Below the pieces are notes generated by a model. The model had not been told where the DNA came from. It did no database searches and saw only the letters and a list, made by a program, of their open reading frames with translations. The position numbers and the translations under genes are program-made. DNA of 64,000 bases from Planctomyces sp. (GTDB lineage: Bacteria > Planctomycetota > Planctomycetia > Planctomycetales > Planctomycetaceae). Where the stretch lies: assembly GCA_019636235.1 (NCBI GenBank), contig JAHBXW010000009.1, positions 124,001 to 188,000 of the forward strand, given 5' to 3'. This document shows, one piece after another, positions 9,077-20,200 of the stretch; the stretch's first letter is position 1, and the number at the start of each line of letters is the position of its first letter.

Positions 9077-9302
9077 CGCGGGGGCGAAAGCGTCGCCAGC
9101 GGCGGGCCCGCCGCGGGCCGACGGTGAGGGGCCAGGGGCCGCACTTCGTATCGGATGGCCGACCGAACTCACGTCTGGCTCCGCGAGTCGGCTATGATGG
9201 CTTCCGGGGTTGGGACCGCGGCGTGTGCGCGGCCGCGGGAGCCGTTCGACAAGCGGCGGCGGGTCCGTTCGGAGTGCCATTGCGGGGCGTCGGAACAGAG
9301 AG

Positions 9303-11165
9303 ATGGCGGTGCGGTACGAGTTTGATGTGCTGGTGATCGGCGCCGGGCATGCCGGCCTCGAGGCGGCCCTCGCGTCCGCCCGGATGGGCGCCCGCACGGC
9401 GTTGCTGACGATGAACGCCGACACAGTCGGCCAGATGAGCTGCAATCCGGCGATCGGCGGGGTCGCCAAAGGGCAGATCGTCCGCGAGATCGACGCGCTC
9501 GGCGGCGAGATGGGCCGCTGCATCGACGAGACGGGCATCCAGTTCCGAATGCTGAACCGCGGCAAAGGTCCGGCGATGCACAGCCCTCGGGCGCAGGCCG
9601 ACAAGAAGGCCTACCAGTTTCGAATGAAGCGGGTCGTCGAGGAGCAGCCCGGTCTGTCGCTGCGGCAGGAAGGGGTCGAGCGGTTGCTCGTCGAGCCGGC
9701 GGATGGCGATGCGACCGGCGAGCGGCCGCTGGCCGTGCGGGGCGTCGTCGTGAAGGGCGGGGCGGAGTATCGCGCGCGGGCCGTGATTCTGACAACCGGG
9801 ACGTTCCTGCAGGCCATCATGCATACCGGGGAGGCGCAGACTCCCGGCGGCCGAGCGGGGGACGGCACGACGGCCGGCGTTTCCAGCAGCCTCCGCGAAT
9901 GCGGTTTTGAACTCGCGCGGTTCAAGACGGGCACGCCCTGTCGCCTGAACGGCCGGACGATCGACTTCTCCATCCTCAAGGAACAGCCCGGCGACGACCC
10001 GCCGACCCCGTTCTCGTTTCTGACCGAGCGGATTCCGGAGCCCCAGGTTTCGTGCTGGCTGACCGAAACGAACGAGCGGGCGCACGAGCTGATCCGGGCG
10101 AACCTGCATCGCGCGCCGATGTACAGCGGCCAGATTCGTTCGACCGGTCCGCGGTACTGCCCGTCAATCGAGGACAAAGTTGTGCGGTTCGCCGACAAGG
10201 CGTCGCACCAGATCTTCCTCGAGCCGGAGGGGCGGCACACGCTCGAGGTGTACTGCAACGGCATCTCGACGAGCCTCCCGCGGGACGTGCAGGATGAAGT
10301 CATCGCGTCGATTCGCGGGCTGGAGCGGGCGGAGATCATGCGGTACGGGTACGCGGTCGAGTACGACTACGCGCCGCCGACGCAGGTGTTCGCCACGCTG
10401 GAGACCAAGCGCGTCCGCGGACTGTACTTCGCGGGTCAGATCAATGGGACGACGGGGTACGAAGAGGCCGCCGCGCAGGGGCTGATGGCGGGGATCAACG
10501 CGGCGCTCGCGCTCCGGGGCGACGCGCCGTTGATTCTGGACCGCAACCAGGCGTACATCGGCGTGTTGGTCGACGACCTCGTGACGCGGGGCGTCGACGA
10601 GCCGTATCGCATGTTCACATCGCGTGCGGAGCACCGGCTGCTGCTGCGGCACGACAACGCCGACCGCCGGCTGACGCCGATCGGCCGCAAGGTCGGGCTG
10701 GTTTCGGACGAGCGCTGGCGGGCGTTCGAGGCGCATGAGGCGGCCGTGCGTCGCGGGGTCGCGGTCGTCGGGGCCGAGCGGTCGGAGGGCGCCACGCTGG
10801 AGGAGTGGCTGCGGCGTCCGGAGGTCGACTGGCCGCAGGTCATGGCGAAGTCCGAGCGGCTGGCAGCAGCGGAGATCAGCGGCCGCGCGGCCGAGCAGAT
10901 CGTCATCGAGACGAAATACGCGGGCTACATCCGCCGCCAGGAGTTCGAGATCGCGCAGCGCGAGAAATCGCTGAGCGTGCGGATTTCGGAGACGTTCGAT
11001 TACGCCGCGATTCCGCAACTGCGGCACGAAGCCCGGGAGAAGCTGGCGCGCGTGCGTCCCCGGGACCTGGGCCAGGCAGGGCGGATCAGCGGGATCACTC
11101 CAGCCGATCTCGCGGTGCTGATGATCTACCTGCGGCCCGCGGGGGAGCGGTCAGCGGACCGCTGA
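9303..11165 (+). CDS. mnmG: tRNA uridine-34 carboxymethylaminomethyl modification enzyme MnmG
   Basis: This 620-residue FAD enzyme works with MnmE to place the cmnm5 group on U34 of certain tRNAs. The N-terminal dinucleotide fold is clear ([12 protein letters not shown], residues 11-22), followed by the family motif [16 protein letters not shown]. The [15 protein letters not shown] segment typical of MnmG is present, as is the helical C-terminal domain that contacts MnmE and tRNA (KYAGYIRRQ). Length matches the family. ATG 9303 places the Rossmann motif at the usual distance from the N-terminus. No mnmE or rsmG lies beside it. The last 15 bases overlap the convergent FlgG-like gene. Confidence 0.96.
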   Translation: MAVRYEFDVLVIGAGHAGLEAALASARMGARTALLTMNADTVGQMSCNPAIGGVAKGQIVREIDALGGEMGRCIDETGIQFRMLNRGKGPAMHSPRAQADKKAYQFRMKRVVEEQPGLSLRQEGVERLLVEPADGDATGERPLAVRGVVVKGGAEYRARAVILTTGTFLQAIMHTGEAQTPGGRAGDGTTAGVSSSLRECGFELARFKTGTPCRLNGRTIDFSILKEQPGDDPPTPFSFLTERIPEPQVSCWLTETNERAHELIRANLHRAPMYSGQIRSTGPRYCPSIEDKVVRFADKASHQIFLEPEGRHTLEVYCNGISTSLPRDVQDEVIASIRGLERAEIMRYGYAVEYDYAPPTQVFATLETKRVRGLYFAGQINGTTGYEEAAAQGLMAGINAALALRGDAPLILDRNQAYIGVLVDDLVTRGVDEPYRMFTSRAEHRLLLRHDNADRRLTPIGRKVGLVSDERWRAFEAHEAAVRRGVAVVGAERSEGATLEEWLRRPEVDWPQVMAKSERLAAAEISGRAAEQIVIETKYAGYIRRQEFEIAQREKSLSVRISETFDYAAIPQLRHEAREKLARVRPRDLGQAGRISGITPADLAVLMIYLRPAGERSADR

Positions 11166-12620
11166 ATCGGCGTCGGCGGGGTCGTCAGCGGCGAGCGTGC
11201 CGGGCAGCGGCGGACGCCCTTCGGAGAACATCGACCAGCGCCACAGGAGCTCCTGCTCGTACGCGGGGTCGACGTTCGACCGCTCGTACCAGCCCTGCCG
11301 GATCGGGACCCGCTGTTCGTGCGGCAGGGGCACTGCCGATCCGGATGCAGCGGTCGCCTGAAACAGGCCGCTGCCGACAGGCTCGAGCGCGGTCGCATCC
11401 AGAAACCGCACGAGCGCGATCGATCCCAGCCCCTCGGGGTCGGTCTGGCTGGGGAGTTCCGCGCGTGCCTCACCGAACGCGTCGATATTGATCCGCTGGC
11501 TGTGCTCCGGAACGACGATTTCAGGTTCGAGGACGGCCGATCGGCCATCGCCCAGGTCGAGGCTCAATCGGCGGCCGGCGTCGAGCGTCATGCGGCCGCA
11601 GCGGGTGAACAGCTGGCGGCCTTCGCACTGCACGACGAAGAACGCCTGGCCGTCGATCGCGAAATCCAGCGGCCGGCCGGACTCCACCAGCTCCCCGGGA
11701 CGCATGTCGAGTCGAATTCCGACGAGCCGCGGACTCCAGCCGGCGGCCGCGCCATCATCGGACGTCCCCGGCTGCGGCGACTCGCAGAGCAGAGGATCGA
11801 GCCGCTTGTAGCCGGGGGTGTCCGAGTTCGCGAGGTTGCGGGCGATCAACTGCAGGATCGTGGATGAGCCGGACGTCGCGACTTTCGTCGTACTCGGATG
11901 TGCGCCGGGGAGTTCCTGATCCGCCATGCGGACAGGCGGCGTCGGACCGGGTAGCGCATGGGATGTCGCCGGCGGTTCCCGGGGGTCGATTGCCGCCGTC
12001 GGAGCACCGGTCGTCGGCACTGCGATGCTCGACAACGGCATTTCGCACTTCGTCGCCTTCCACAGTTTGAGAATGCTGTTGGCATCCGCGGGCGGCAGGT
12101 CGCGCAGGGCCTCGTACCAGACGTCGTGGTCGCTGGTCGTGAAGGTGTGCAACTCCTGGCGGATCATTTCGCGGAGTGTGCCATCGTCCTTGAGGGAGCG
12201 TGCGGACAGCGGCAGCGCATTCTCAGGAGCTGAGAGCGGTCGGGGCGCAGCGGCCGGCACGGAGGATGTGTCCGGTTCCGGGGGCAGATCGGCGAGGGCG
12301 ACAACCGACCGATCGACGATCGGGGCCGAACCGCCCAGCGTGCTGATGATGTGCGGCGAGCTGATGACGAACGAGCCGGCGGCGAGATCCTGCTCCTGGA
12401 CGACGTCATCGTCGAGCGACACGACGCGGCGTGGATCCGCGGATTCGCGATCTCGCGTCAGGAAGGCGACATGCGCAGCGGCGAATCCCAGAGCGCATCC
12501 GAGCACCATGCCGCAGAGATACGACGCGCGCCCCGCATCCATGCGCGGCTCCTGTTCGACGGGGGACGACGGTACGAATCGAACGACGTCAGTCACATGG
12601 CTGCCCTCGCGGGTCGACAT
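11151..12620 (-). CDS. membrane-anchored FlgG-like flagellar rod/hook-family protein
   Basis: This 489-residue protein has three parts. Residues 33-55 form a transmembrane helix (after a short cytoplasmic N-terminus). A spacer of about 200 residues follows, rich in Pro, Ser and Ala, with one helical block ([17 protein letters not shown]). The C-terminal ~230 residues resemble FlgG: a rod-type motif [12 protein letters not shown] near 263, [12 protein letters not shown] near 317, the [11 protein letters not shown] segment, and a terminal SNVD motif followed by a helix. True FlgG is about 260 residues with the rod motif at its N-terminus and no membrane anchor. No other flagellar gene is in the window, so a canonical rod role is doubtful. 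The start at 12620 follows from the TM position; a longer in-frame extension lacks protein character. Confidence 0.75.
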   Translation of the reverse strand: MSTREGSHVTDVVRFVPSSPVEQEPRMDAGRASYLCGMVLGCALGFAAAHVAFLTRDRESADPRRVVSLDDDVVQEQDLAAGSFVISSPHIISTLGGSAPIVDRSVVALADLPPEPDTSSVPAAAPRPLSAPENALPLSARSLKDDGTLREMIRQELHTFTTSDHDVWYEALRDLPPADANSILKLWKATKCEMPLSSIAVPTTGAPTAAIDPREPPATSHALPGPTPPVRMADQELPGAHPSTTKVATSGSSTILQLIARNLANSDTPGYKRLDPLLCESPQPGTSDDGAAAGWSPRLVGIRLDMRPGELVESGRPLDFAIDGQAFFVVQCEGRQLFTRCGRMTLDAGRRLSLDLGDGRSAVLEPEIVVPEHSQRINIDAFGEARAELPSQTDPEGLGSIALVRFLDATALEPVGSGLFQATAASGSAVPLPHEQRVPIRQGWYERSNVDPAYEQELLWRWSMFSEGRPPLPGTLAADDPADADSAVR

Positions 12621-12921
12621 GGTTAAGTCGCCGGCCACGATGCAGGGCCGGAAGGGTAACCCGCGTCTCCATTTTGGGGCAATATGAGGTCTCCCGACGT
12701 CTGCCGGGATGTTGCAGAATGCGGCGGCGTCCTGGGGCGGGACGGACTCCCGGCAGGTTCGGCGGCTTCCATTTCCGCGGTCCGTCCGGCCCGGCGAGGC
12801 GTTTCGCGAACCACGCTTGCGTTCGACCGTCCGGGCCGCGAGCATCAAAGTTGCCGGATGCGTTGTCCCCGGATTACGCATCGCAAAGAAGGATTCGGAA
12901 CTGCGGCCCGCGGAGAACAGA
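12621..12921. other. divergent intergenic region
   Basis: This 301-base gap separates the FlgG-like gene (minus) from the PSD1/DUF1501 operon (plus). I find no convincing promoter pair, RNA gene or repeat. Promoters for both transcripts must lie here or use alternative sigma factors. Confidence 0.5.
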
Positions 12922-15819
12922 ATGCGGCGTTTCGTGGCGACGTGGCTGGCGTGCGTGCTGACGTCGGGCGGCCTTTCGGCCTCCGACACCATCTCCGCCG
13001 AGGATCTGGCATTCTTTGAGCAGCACATCCGGCCGGTCCTGGTCAATCACTGTTACAGCTGCCACAGCGAGGGCGCCAGCGGCATCAAGGGGGGCCTGAC
13101 GCTGGACACGCGCGCCGGATGGGCGCGGGGGGGCGAATCAGGCGAGCCCGCGATCGTCCCCGGTCGCCCCGACGACAGCCCGCTGCTGCGATTCATCCGG
13201 CATGCGGAACCGGGCATGGAGATGCCGCCGGACCAGCCGCGGCTGCCGGACGACGTCATCGCGGCGTTCGCGACGTGGATCGAGCGGGGCGCCCCCGATC
13301 CGCGGATCGGAGACGCGGCCGAAGTCCGCCGGGCCGATCTCTCCTGGTGGTCGCTGCAGCCGTTGTCACAGGCCGAGCCGCCCGAAACGCCCGGCCTGCC
13401 GGCGCACTGGAGCTCGAGTCCGATCGATCAATTCGTGTTCGCGAAGTTGCATGAGGCGGGGCTGACGCCCAACGCGCCGGCCGATCGACGCAAGCTGATC
13501 CGGCGCGCAACGTATGACCTGACCGGCCTGCCTCCCTCGGCGGAGGAGGTCGAGGCGTTTGTCGCCGACGAGGCGCCGGACGCGTACGAGCGGCTGATCG
13601 ACCGGCTGCTCGAGTCGCCGCACTACGGGGAACGGTGGGGGCGGCACTGGCTGGACGTCGTGCGGTTCGGGGAGAGCCGGGGATTCGAGCGGAACGAGAT
13701 CATTCCGGACGCGTGGCCGTTCCGGGACTATGTCATTCGTTCATTCAATGAAGACAAGCCGTTCGACCGGCTGGTGCTGGAACATCTGGCCGGAGACATC
13801 GTCGCGAAGGATCAGCCCGCGGACGAAATCGGGGTCGCGTTTCTGACGATCGGTCCGTACGACGACGTGGGGAATCAGGATCCGGTCGCCGCGGCGAACA
13901 TCCGGGCGGCAACGTTGGACGACATTGTGACGGCGACGGGCTCGGCGTTTCTGGGGCTGACGCTGAACTGCGCGCGCTGCCACCATCACAAGTTCGACCC
14001 GATTCCGACGGAGGACTACTACCGGGTCAAGTCGGCGTTTGAAGGGGTGTCGCACGGGTCGCGGCCGCTGGCGACAGCCGCGGAGCGCGAGGCCCGGGAG
14101 GCGACGCTCAAGCCGCTGCTGGAAGAACGCGAGCGACTGCAGCAGGCGCGCCGGGATGTGGAGGCCGGGATTCTGGCCCGAGCGGATGCGGCCGGCGAAC
14201 CTCCCCCGGCGCGTCCCGCGCCGAGCGCGCACCTCACCGAGGAGACCTTCACCCCGACGGCCGTCCGGCAGGTCCGGCTGACGGTGCTCGCGCACTCCGA
14301 CAATCCGCACGACGGCGTGCATGGGCGGATCGACGAGTTCGAAGTCTGGACGCCGGGGCCGGACGCTCGGAACGTCGCGCTGGCCAGCTCCGGCGCCGTC
14401 GCCCGCGGGGCAACGGGCCGGACCGCGGAGGACTTCCGAGCCGCGTACGGGGTCGACCTCGTCAACGACGGCAAGTACAGCGCCCGCTGGTTCATCGGCT
14501 CGCCGCCGGTGCTGACGATCATCCTGCCCGCAGAGGCGGTCATTGATCGGGTGACGTTCTCGCATGACCGAAACGCGGAAACGGAGTTGCCGATTCCAGG
14601 GCAGGGGCCGTCAGTCGCGGAGTACGAAATCGACGTGTCGCTGGACGGGGAAACCTGGACGCGGGTCGCGGATTCGCACGACCGAATGCCGCTGACGGAG
14701 GGGCTTGCGCGGCAGCGGAAGTTCCGCAAGCACACGCGGCAGGAGGACACCGCGCGGTACGCGGAACTCGACCGCACCCTCGCGGACGTCAACCGCCGGA
14801 TCGGCGCCCTGCCGTCCCTGCCGACGGCCTGGGTCGGGAATATCGCGCCAACCACCGCGACGACTCCGGTGTTTCGCGGCGGCGACCCGCAGCAGGCGGT
14901 GGCGACAGTGGCCCCGGCCAGTCTGCAGGTGCTGGAACGCGTGGCGGGCGCCTACGCGCTGGCGGCCGATGCGCCGGAGTCGGAACGCCGTCTGGCGCTG
15001 GCCCGCTGGATCACGGCGCCGGAGAATCCGCTGACGCCCCGCGTGCTGGCGAACCGGGTGTGGCATTACCACTTCGGGACGGGGATCGTCGACACGCCCG
15101 GCGACTTCGGCTATCTCGGCGGCCAGCCCACGCATCCGGAGCTGCTGGACTGGCTGGCATCGCGCCTGCACGCGCACGGCTGGCGACTCAAGCCGCTGCA
15201 TCGTGAACTCCTGTTGTCTCAGACGTACCGGCAATCCGGCGCGTATCGCGAAGAGGCGGGGGCGGTGGACGGCGGTTCGCGGCTGTTGTGGAGGTTCCCG
15301 CCGCGGCGTCTGTCGGCGGAGGAGGTTCGCGACACGCTGCTGTCGGCGGCGGGCGTGCTGGACCTGCGCATGGGCGGCCCCGGCTATCAGTTGTACGAGT
15401 ACCAGCAGGACAATGTGTCGACCTACATTCCGCTGGATTCGCAGGGGCCGGACACGTATCGCCGGGCCGTGTATCACCAGAACACGCGGGCGACGGTGGT
15501 TGATGTGCTATCGGACTTCGATCTGCCCGACAACGCCTTCGCGTCGCCCAAGCGGAGCGCCACGACGACGCCGCTGCAGGCGCTGACGATGCTGAACCAC
15601 TCGTTCCTCCTGGACATGGCCGAAGCGCTGGCGGATCGGGTGGAGCGCGCCGCGCCGAATGACCTGCCGGGTCAGATCGAGGCCGCATTCCGATTCGTGC
15701 ATCAGCGTTCCCCGAGCGCGGAGGAGCGCGGCCTGTTGACGGAGGCCGTTGAGGCGGCCGGCTGGCGGAGCGTCTGCCGGGCCCTGTTGAATTCCAACGA
15801 GCTGCTGTTTGTGGAGTGA
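12922..15819 (+). CDS. PSD1 cytochrome / DUF1549 / DUF1553 protein with discoidin-like insert
   Basis: This 965-residue secreted protein has a signal peptide (about 1-20). A planctomycete-type cytochrome c domain (PSD1) has its haem motif CYSCH at 44-48. DUF1549 covers about 142-370 (SPIDQFVFAKL, ERWGRHWLDVVRFGES, CARCHHHKFDPI). A beta-rich insert at about 445-590 resembles an F5/8 type C (discoidin) carbohydrate-binding fold. DUF1553 covers about 680-930 (FGTGIVDTPGDFGYLGG, PKRSATTTPLQALTMLNHSF). The second CxxCH (CARCHHH) lies inside DUF1549. These proteins are abundant in planctomycetes and are suspected to act in polysaccharide oxidation or degradation; the reaction is unknown. GGAGA upstream of the ATG supports the start. 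The DUF1501 gene follows two bases after the stop. Confidence 0.92.
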   Translation: MRRFVATWLACVLTSGGLSASDTISAEDLAFFEQHIRPVLVNHCYSCHSEGASGIKGGLTLDTRAGWARGGESGEPAIVPGRPDDSPLLRFIRHAEPGMEMPPDQPRLPDDVIAAFATWIERGAPDPRIGDAAEVRRADLSWWSLQPLSQAEPPETPGLPAHWSSSPIDQFVFAKLHEAGLTPNAPADRRKLIRRATYDLTGLPPSAEEVEAFVADEAPDAYERLIDRLLESPHYGERWGRHWLDVVRFGESRGFERNEIIPDAWPFRDYVIRSFNEDKPFDRLVLEHLAGDIVAKDQPADEIGVAFLTIGPYDDVGNQDPVAAANIRAATLDDIVTATGSAFLGLTLNCARCHHHKFDPIPTEDYYRVKSAFEGVSHGSRPLATAAEREAREATLKPLLEERERLQQARRDVEAGILARADAAGEPPPARPAPSAHLTEETFTPTAVRQVRLTVLAHSDNPHDGVHGRIDEFEVWTPGPDARNVALASSGAVARGATGRTAEDFRAAYGVDLVNDGKYSARWFIGSPPVLTIILPAEAVIDRVTFSHDRNAETELPIPGQGPSVAEYEIDVSLDGETWTRVADSHDRMPLTEGLARQRKFRKHTRQEDTARYAELDRTLADVNRRIGALPSLPTAWVGNIAPTTATTPVFRGGDPQQAVATVAPASLQVLERVAGAYALAADAPESERRLALARWITAPENPLTPRVLANRVWHYHFGTGIVDTPGDFGYLGGQPTHPELLDWLASRLHAHGWRLKPLHRELLLSQTYRQSGAYREEAGAVDGGSRLLWRFPPRRLSAEEVRDTLLSAAGVLDLRMGGPGYQLYEYQQDNVSTYIPLDSQGPDTYRRAVYHQNTRATVVDVLSDFDLPDNAFASPKRSATTTPLQALTMLNHSFLLDMAEALADRVERAAPNDLPGQIEAAFRFVHQRSPSAEERGLLTEAVEAAGWRSVCRALLNSNELLFVE

Positions 15820-15821
15820 CG

Positions 15822-17261
15822 ATGAGCGCGGAACTGGCGGCGCTGGCTCGCCGCAGCTTTCTGGGACAGGTTTCAACCGGCATGGCGGGGCTGGCGCTGG
15901 CGGATTTGCTGCGCGACGCGCCGGCGTCCGCAGCGGAACCGTTGTCGGGCGGGGCGCTGGCCGAACCGCACCTGGTTCCCCGGGCCCGGCAGGTGCTGCA
16001 GATCTTCTGCCCCGGCGCCGCCTCGCACATCGACCTGTGGGATCACAAGCCGGAACTCGATCGGCGCGATGGCGAACGGTTGCCCGGCGAAGAGGAGTTC
16101 CTCAGTTTCCAGGGGCCCAACGGTCCCCTGATGCGGTCGCCATGGCCGTTCGCCCCCGCGGGAGAATCAGGCAAGCCGATCAGCACGCTGCTGCCGCACA
16201 TGGCCCGGCATGTCGACGACATCGCCTTCATCCATTCGATGACCTCGCGGACGAACACGCATGGCCCTGGCTGCGTGTTCATGAACAGTTGCTTCACGCG
16301 GGAGGGGTTTCCGACGGCCGGCGCCTGGGTGAGCTACGCCTACGGCACGCTGAACAGCAATCTGCCGACATACGTGGCGATTCAGGACGTCCGGGGCGAG
16401 CCGCCCAACGGCAAGGCCAACTGGTCCAGCGGCTTCCTGCCGGCGCGGCATCAGGGAATCCCGTTGTCCGCGCAGCAGCCGCTGCGGAATCTGCGTCCGC
16501 CGGAGTCGGTCACCGAGCGCGAAGAACGGACGACGCGCGACCTGCTGCGGGCGCTCAACGAGCGGCACGCCGCAGCGCATCCCGCGGAATCGGAACTGCA
16601 GGCCCGCATCGCGGCGTACGAACTGGCGGCGCGAATGCAGCTCGCAGCTCCGGCGGCAGCGGACCTGGCCAGCGAGTCGGAATCGACGCATGCGGCGTAC
16701 GGCACGGCCGACGAGAATCCGCTGAAGGCGGCCTATGCCCGCAACTGCCTGCTGGCGCGGCGGCTGTTGGAGCAGGGCGTGCGGTACGTGAGCCTGTACT
16801 GCGCGTCCCGGGCGTCCGCGGTGGACGGTTTGTTGAACTGGGACGCCCACAAGACGCTGAAGGGGGACTACGAACGGCATGGCCCGGTGTTCGATCAGCC
16901 GACGGCGGCGCTGCTCGACGACCTGAAACAGCGCGGCCTGCTGAACGACGTGCTGGTGCTGTGGACGACGGAGTTCGGCCGCATGCCGACCCGGCAGTCG
17001 ACGACGCAGGGGCGCGACCACAATCCCGACGCGTTCACCTGCTGGATGATGGGCGCGGGGGTTCGCGGCGGCGTGAGCTACGGGGCGACGGACGATTTCG
17101 GCCGCCGGTCCGTGACGGATGTCGCGACAGCGTACGACTTCCATGCGACCGTGCTGGAACTGCTGGGCATCGATCACGAGCGGCTGACGTATTATCACAA
17201 CGGAACGAACCGCCGGCTGACCGACGTCCACGGCCATCCGATCCGCGCCATCATGGCCTGA
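15822..17261 (+). CDS. DUF1501 (sulfatase-like fold) Tat-exported protein, copy A
   Basis: This 479-residue protein begins with a twin-arginine signal (RRSFLGQVSTGMAGLA, from R10). DUF1501 proteins share the alkaline-phosphatase superfamily fold and almost always follow a PSD1/DUF1549/DUF1553 gene; their activity is undetermined. Seen here are the family segments VLWTTEFGRMPT, GRDHNPDAFTCWMMGAGV and a C-terminal HATVLELLGIDHERLTYYHNG. ATG 15822 has GGAG five bases upstream, inside the end of the previous gene. A GTG six bases upstream is possible but less well placed. The Tat signal suggests folding with a cofactor or metal before export, to the same compartment as the cytochrome partner. Confidence 0.9.
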   Translation: MSAELAALARRSFLGQVSTGMAGLALADLLRDAPASAAEPLSGGALAEPHLVPRARQVLQIFCPGAASHIDLWDHKPELDRRDGERLPGEEEFLSFQGPNGPLMRSPWPFAPAGESGKPISTLLPHMARHVDDIAFIHSMTSRTNTHGPGCVFMNSCFTREGFPTAGAWVSYAYGTLNSNLPTYVAIQDVRGEPPNGKANWSSGFLPARHQGIPLSAQQPLRNLRPPESVTEREERTTRDLLRALNERHAAAHPAESELQARIAAYELAARMQLAAPAAADLASESESTHAAYGTADENPLKAAYARNCLLARRLLEQGVRYVSLYCASRASAVDGLLNWDAHKTLKGDYERHGPVFDQPTAALLDDLKQRGLLNDVLVLWTTEFGRMPTRQSTTQGRDHNPDAFTCWMMGAGVRGGVSYGATDDFGRRSVTDVATAYDFHATVLELLGIDHERLTYYHNGTNRRLTDVHGHPIRAIMA

Positions 17262-17271
17262 GCCGACTCGC

Positions 17272-20200
17272 ATGCACGCTTCCCGACGACCGCGGCTGAC
17301 GATCGCCCTGCTGGCGGCGCTGTGGCTCTCAGGGGGGCGGGCGGCGGCGACGGAGGGCGAAGCGGGTTCGGAGTCCGCGGGTTTTGAGCCGATCGCGCGG
17401 CTGCTGGCGGCGCGGTGCCTGGGCTGCCACGCCGGGGCCGACGCCAAGGCGGGCCTGGACCTGACGCATCGCGACGGCGCGCTGCGCGGCGGAGAGGGGG
17501 GACCGGCGCTCGCTCCCGGCGACGCGGAAGCCAGCCCGCTCTGGGAGCGCGTCCGCGACGGCGACATGCCGCCCGACAAGCCGCTGGACGAGGCGGACCA
17601 GCGGCTGCTGCGCGCATGGATCGACGGAGGCGCAGCATGGGGCGCTGAGGCCATCGATCCGTTCCGGTTCACGACGGAGACGCGCGCGGGATACGACTGG
17701 TGGTCGCTGCAGCCGTTGGCGCCCGCGTCCCCGCCCGCCGTTCAAAATGAGTCCTGGGTGCGGAACGACATCGACCGCTTCGTGCTGGAACGTCTCGAGG
17801 CGGCGGGTCTCGCGCCCTCCGAAGCGGCGTCTCCGCGGGCGCTGTTGCGGCGTGTGACGATCGACCTGACGGGCCTGCCGCCGACCGCCGAGGAGATGGC
17901 GGCGTTTGAGGCTGATCCCGGGGACGCGGCTTACGAAGCGATTGTTGATCGGCTGCTGAGTTCGCCGCAGTATGGCGAGCGCTGGGGGCGTCACTGGCTG
18001 GACATCGCGCGCTACGGCGAGAGCAACGGGTTTGAGCGGAACGGGCCGCGCGACCATTTCTGGCAGTACCGCGATTGGGTGATCGAGGCGCTGAACGCGG
18101 ACCTGCCGTATCCCGAGTTCGTCCGCCAGCAGATTGCGGGAGACTTGTTGACCGGCGGGACGGAAGGGGCCGCGGCCGTCGGATTCCTCGTGGCGGGCGT
18201 GCACAACACGGTGGTGGGCTCCAGCGAACGGATGCGGCGGCTGGCGCGGCAGGACGAACTGGAGGAGGTCGCGGGAACGCTGGGGCAGGCCTTCCTGGGG
18301 ATGACGGTGCATTGCGCCCGCTGCCATGACCACAAGTTCGATCCCATCCGGACGGAGGAGTACTACCGGTTCATCGCCGCGCTGGACGGCATTCAGCACG
18401 GGGATCGGGACGAGCTGCCGGTCCGGGACGCTGCGGAGCTGGCAGGAGTTGCGGAGGCGCTGGCTGTGGTCGAGGCGTCGACGCGGGAGCTGATGGGGAC
18501 GGCCGGGCGGCGGCTGGCGATCGATGCGGCGGCAGGGCCTGCGGCGCCGGAGCCGCGCCTGCGATGGAGCTTCGATCGATGGTTCGCTGATGATTCCGGT
18601 CGAATTGCGGGCGAGGTGCACGGCGGAGCGCGAATCGAATATGGCGCCCTTGTGCTCGATGGAGCCAGGGCCTGGGCGGCGTCGGCCCCGTTGAACTTCT
18701 CCGTCGGTGAGAAGACGCTGGAAGCCTGGGTGCAGCTGGATTCGCTCGAACAGCGGGGCGGGGGGGTGATCAGCCTGCAGTTCACGGATGGCTCCGTGTT
18801 CGATGCGATCGTCTTCGGGGAACGGGAGCCTCGCCGCTGGATGGCCGGGAGCGACGGCTTTGCGCGGACGCAGCCGCTGGGCGGTGCGGAAGAGACGGAA
18901 GCGATGGACCGCCCCGTGCACGTGGCCATCGTCTATCGACAGGATGGAACGATCGCCGCGTATCGGGATGGCGCGCCTTACGGACAGCCGTATCAGACGG
19001 GCTTTGCGACGTTCGGGGCCGGCCAGGCGCAGCTGGTGTTCGGCATGCGTCATTCGCCTCCCGGCGGCGACCGGATGCTGATGGGGCGGATCCATCACGC
19101 GCAGTTCTACGATCGGGCGCTGGATGACGCCGCTGTGCGGGCGTCGTTCGAGCGGGGGTTTTCACTGGACCGGGCGAAGCTCCTGGCGGCACTGAACGAT
19201 GTGGAGCGCGCGGCGTTCGCTTCGCTGGAAGAGCGTCGCGGAGAACTCCAGTCGCGCCGCGACCGGTTGCTCGCCCGCCGCGAACGGCTGTACTCGGTGA
19301 CGCCCGCGGACCCGGAAGCGATGCGCGTGCATGTTCGTGGCGGCGTGACAGATTTCGGCCCCGAGGTGTCGGCCGGCGGACTTTCGGCAGTGACGGGCGC
19401 CGCAGCGGACTTCGGCCTGCCGGCGGGGGCCGGAGACCGCGAACGTCGGCTGGCCCTGGCGCGATGGATCACGGAGGACGCGCGGCCGCTCTTGAACCGG
19501 GTCATCGTGAATCGGCTCTGGCAGCACCACTTTGGCGCCGGGCTGGTGGAGACGCCCAGCGACCTGGGGTTCAATGGCGGAAGCCCCAGCCATCCAGAGC
19601 TGCTGGATTTCCTTGCCCGGGAGCTGGAAGGACACGGCGGGCGGTTGAAGGCGCTGCATCGGCAGCTGACGCTGTCGTCGACGTATCGCCAGTCGTCGCG
19701 GCTGCGTCGGGACGCGTTTGAGGTCGATGCCGGCAATCGGCTGTTGTGGCGGGCCTCGCCCAGGCGGCTGGATGCGGAGACGCTGCGGGACGCGATGCTG
19801 CAGTCCTCCGGCGCGCTGAATCTGGAAGCGGGCGGACCGGGATTCCGGGATGTCGAGCTGCTGTCGCTGAACGGGACGACGTACTACCTGCCGATCGAAG
19901 CGGACCGGCCCGAGTTTCATCGCCGGAGCATCTACCGGTTCGTCCCCCGGGATGGGGCGAGCGCGCTGCTGGAGACGTTCGACTGCCCGGATCCTTCAGT
20001 GACGGCCCCGCAGCGGACAGCCACGACGACGCCATTGCAGGCGCTCAGCCTGCTGAACAACTCATTCGTGTTGGCGATGTCGGGGCGTGTCGCGCGGCGC
20101 GCCGAGGCGGGAACGGAGAGCCGGGAGGCGGCCGTCGGCCGCGTCTGGGAGCTGATCGTCGGGCGCCTTCCGGAGGACGTCGAGCGAACGGAATCGGCGG

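Noticed and set aside
11151-11165. Overlap of mnmG and the FlgG-like gene as a sign of misannotation
   Set aside because: Both termini are supported: MnmG has its normal length and the FlgG-like C-terminus ends naturally. A 15-base convergent overlap is plausible.
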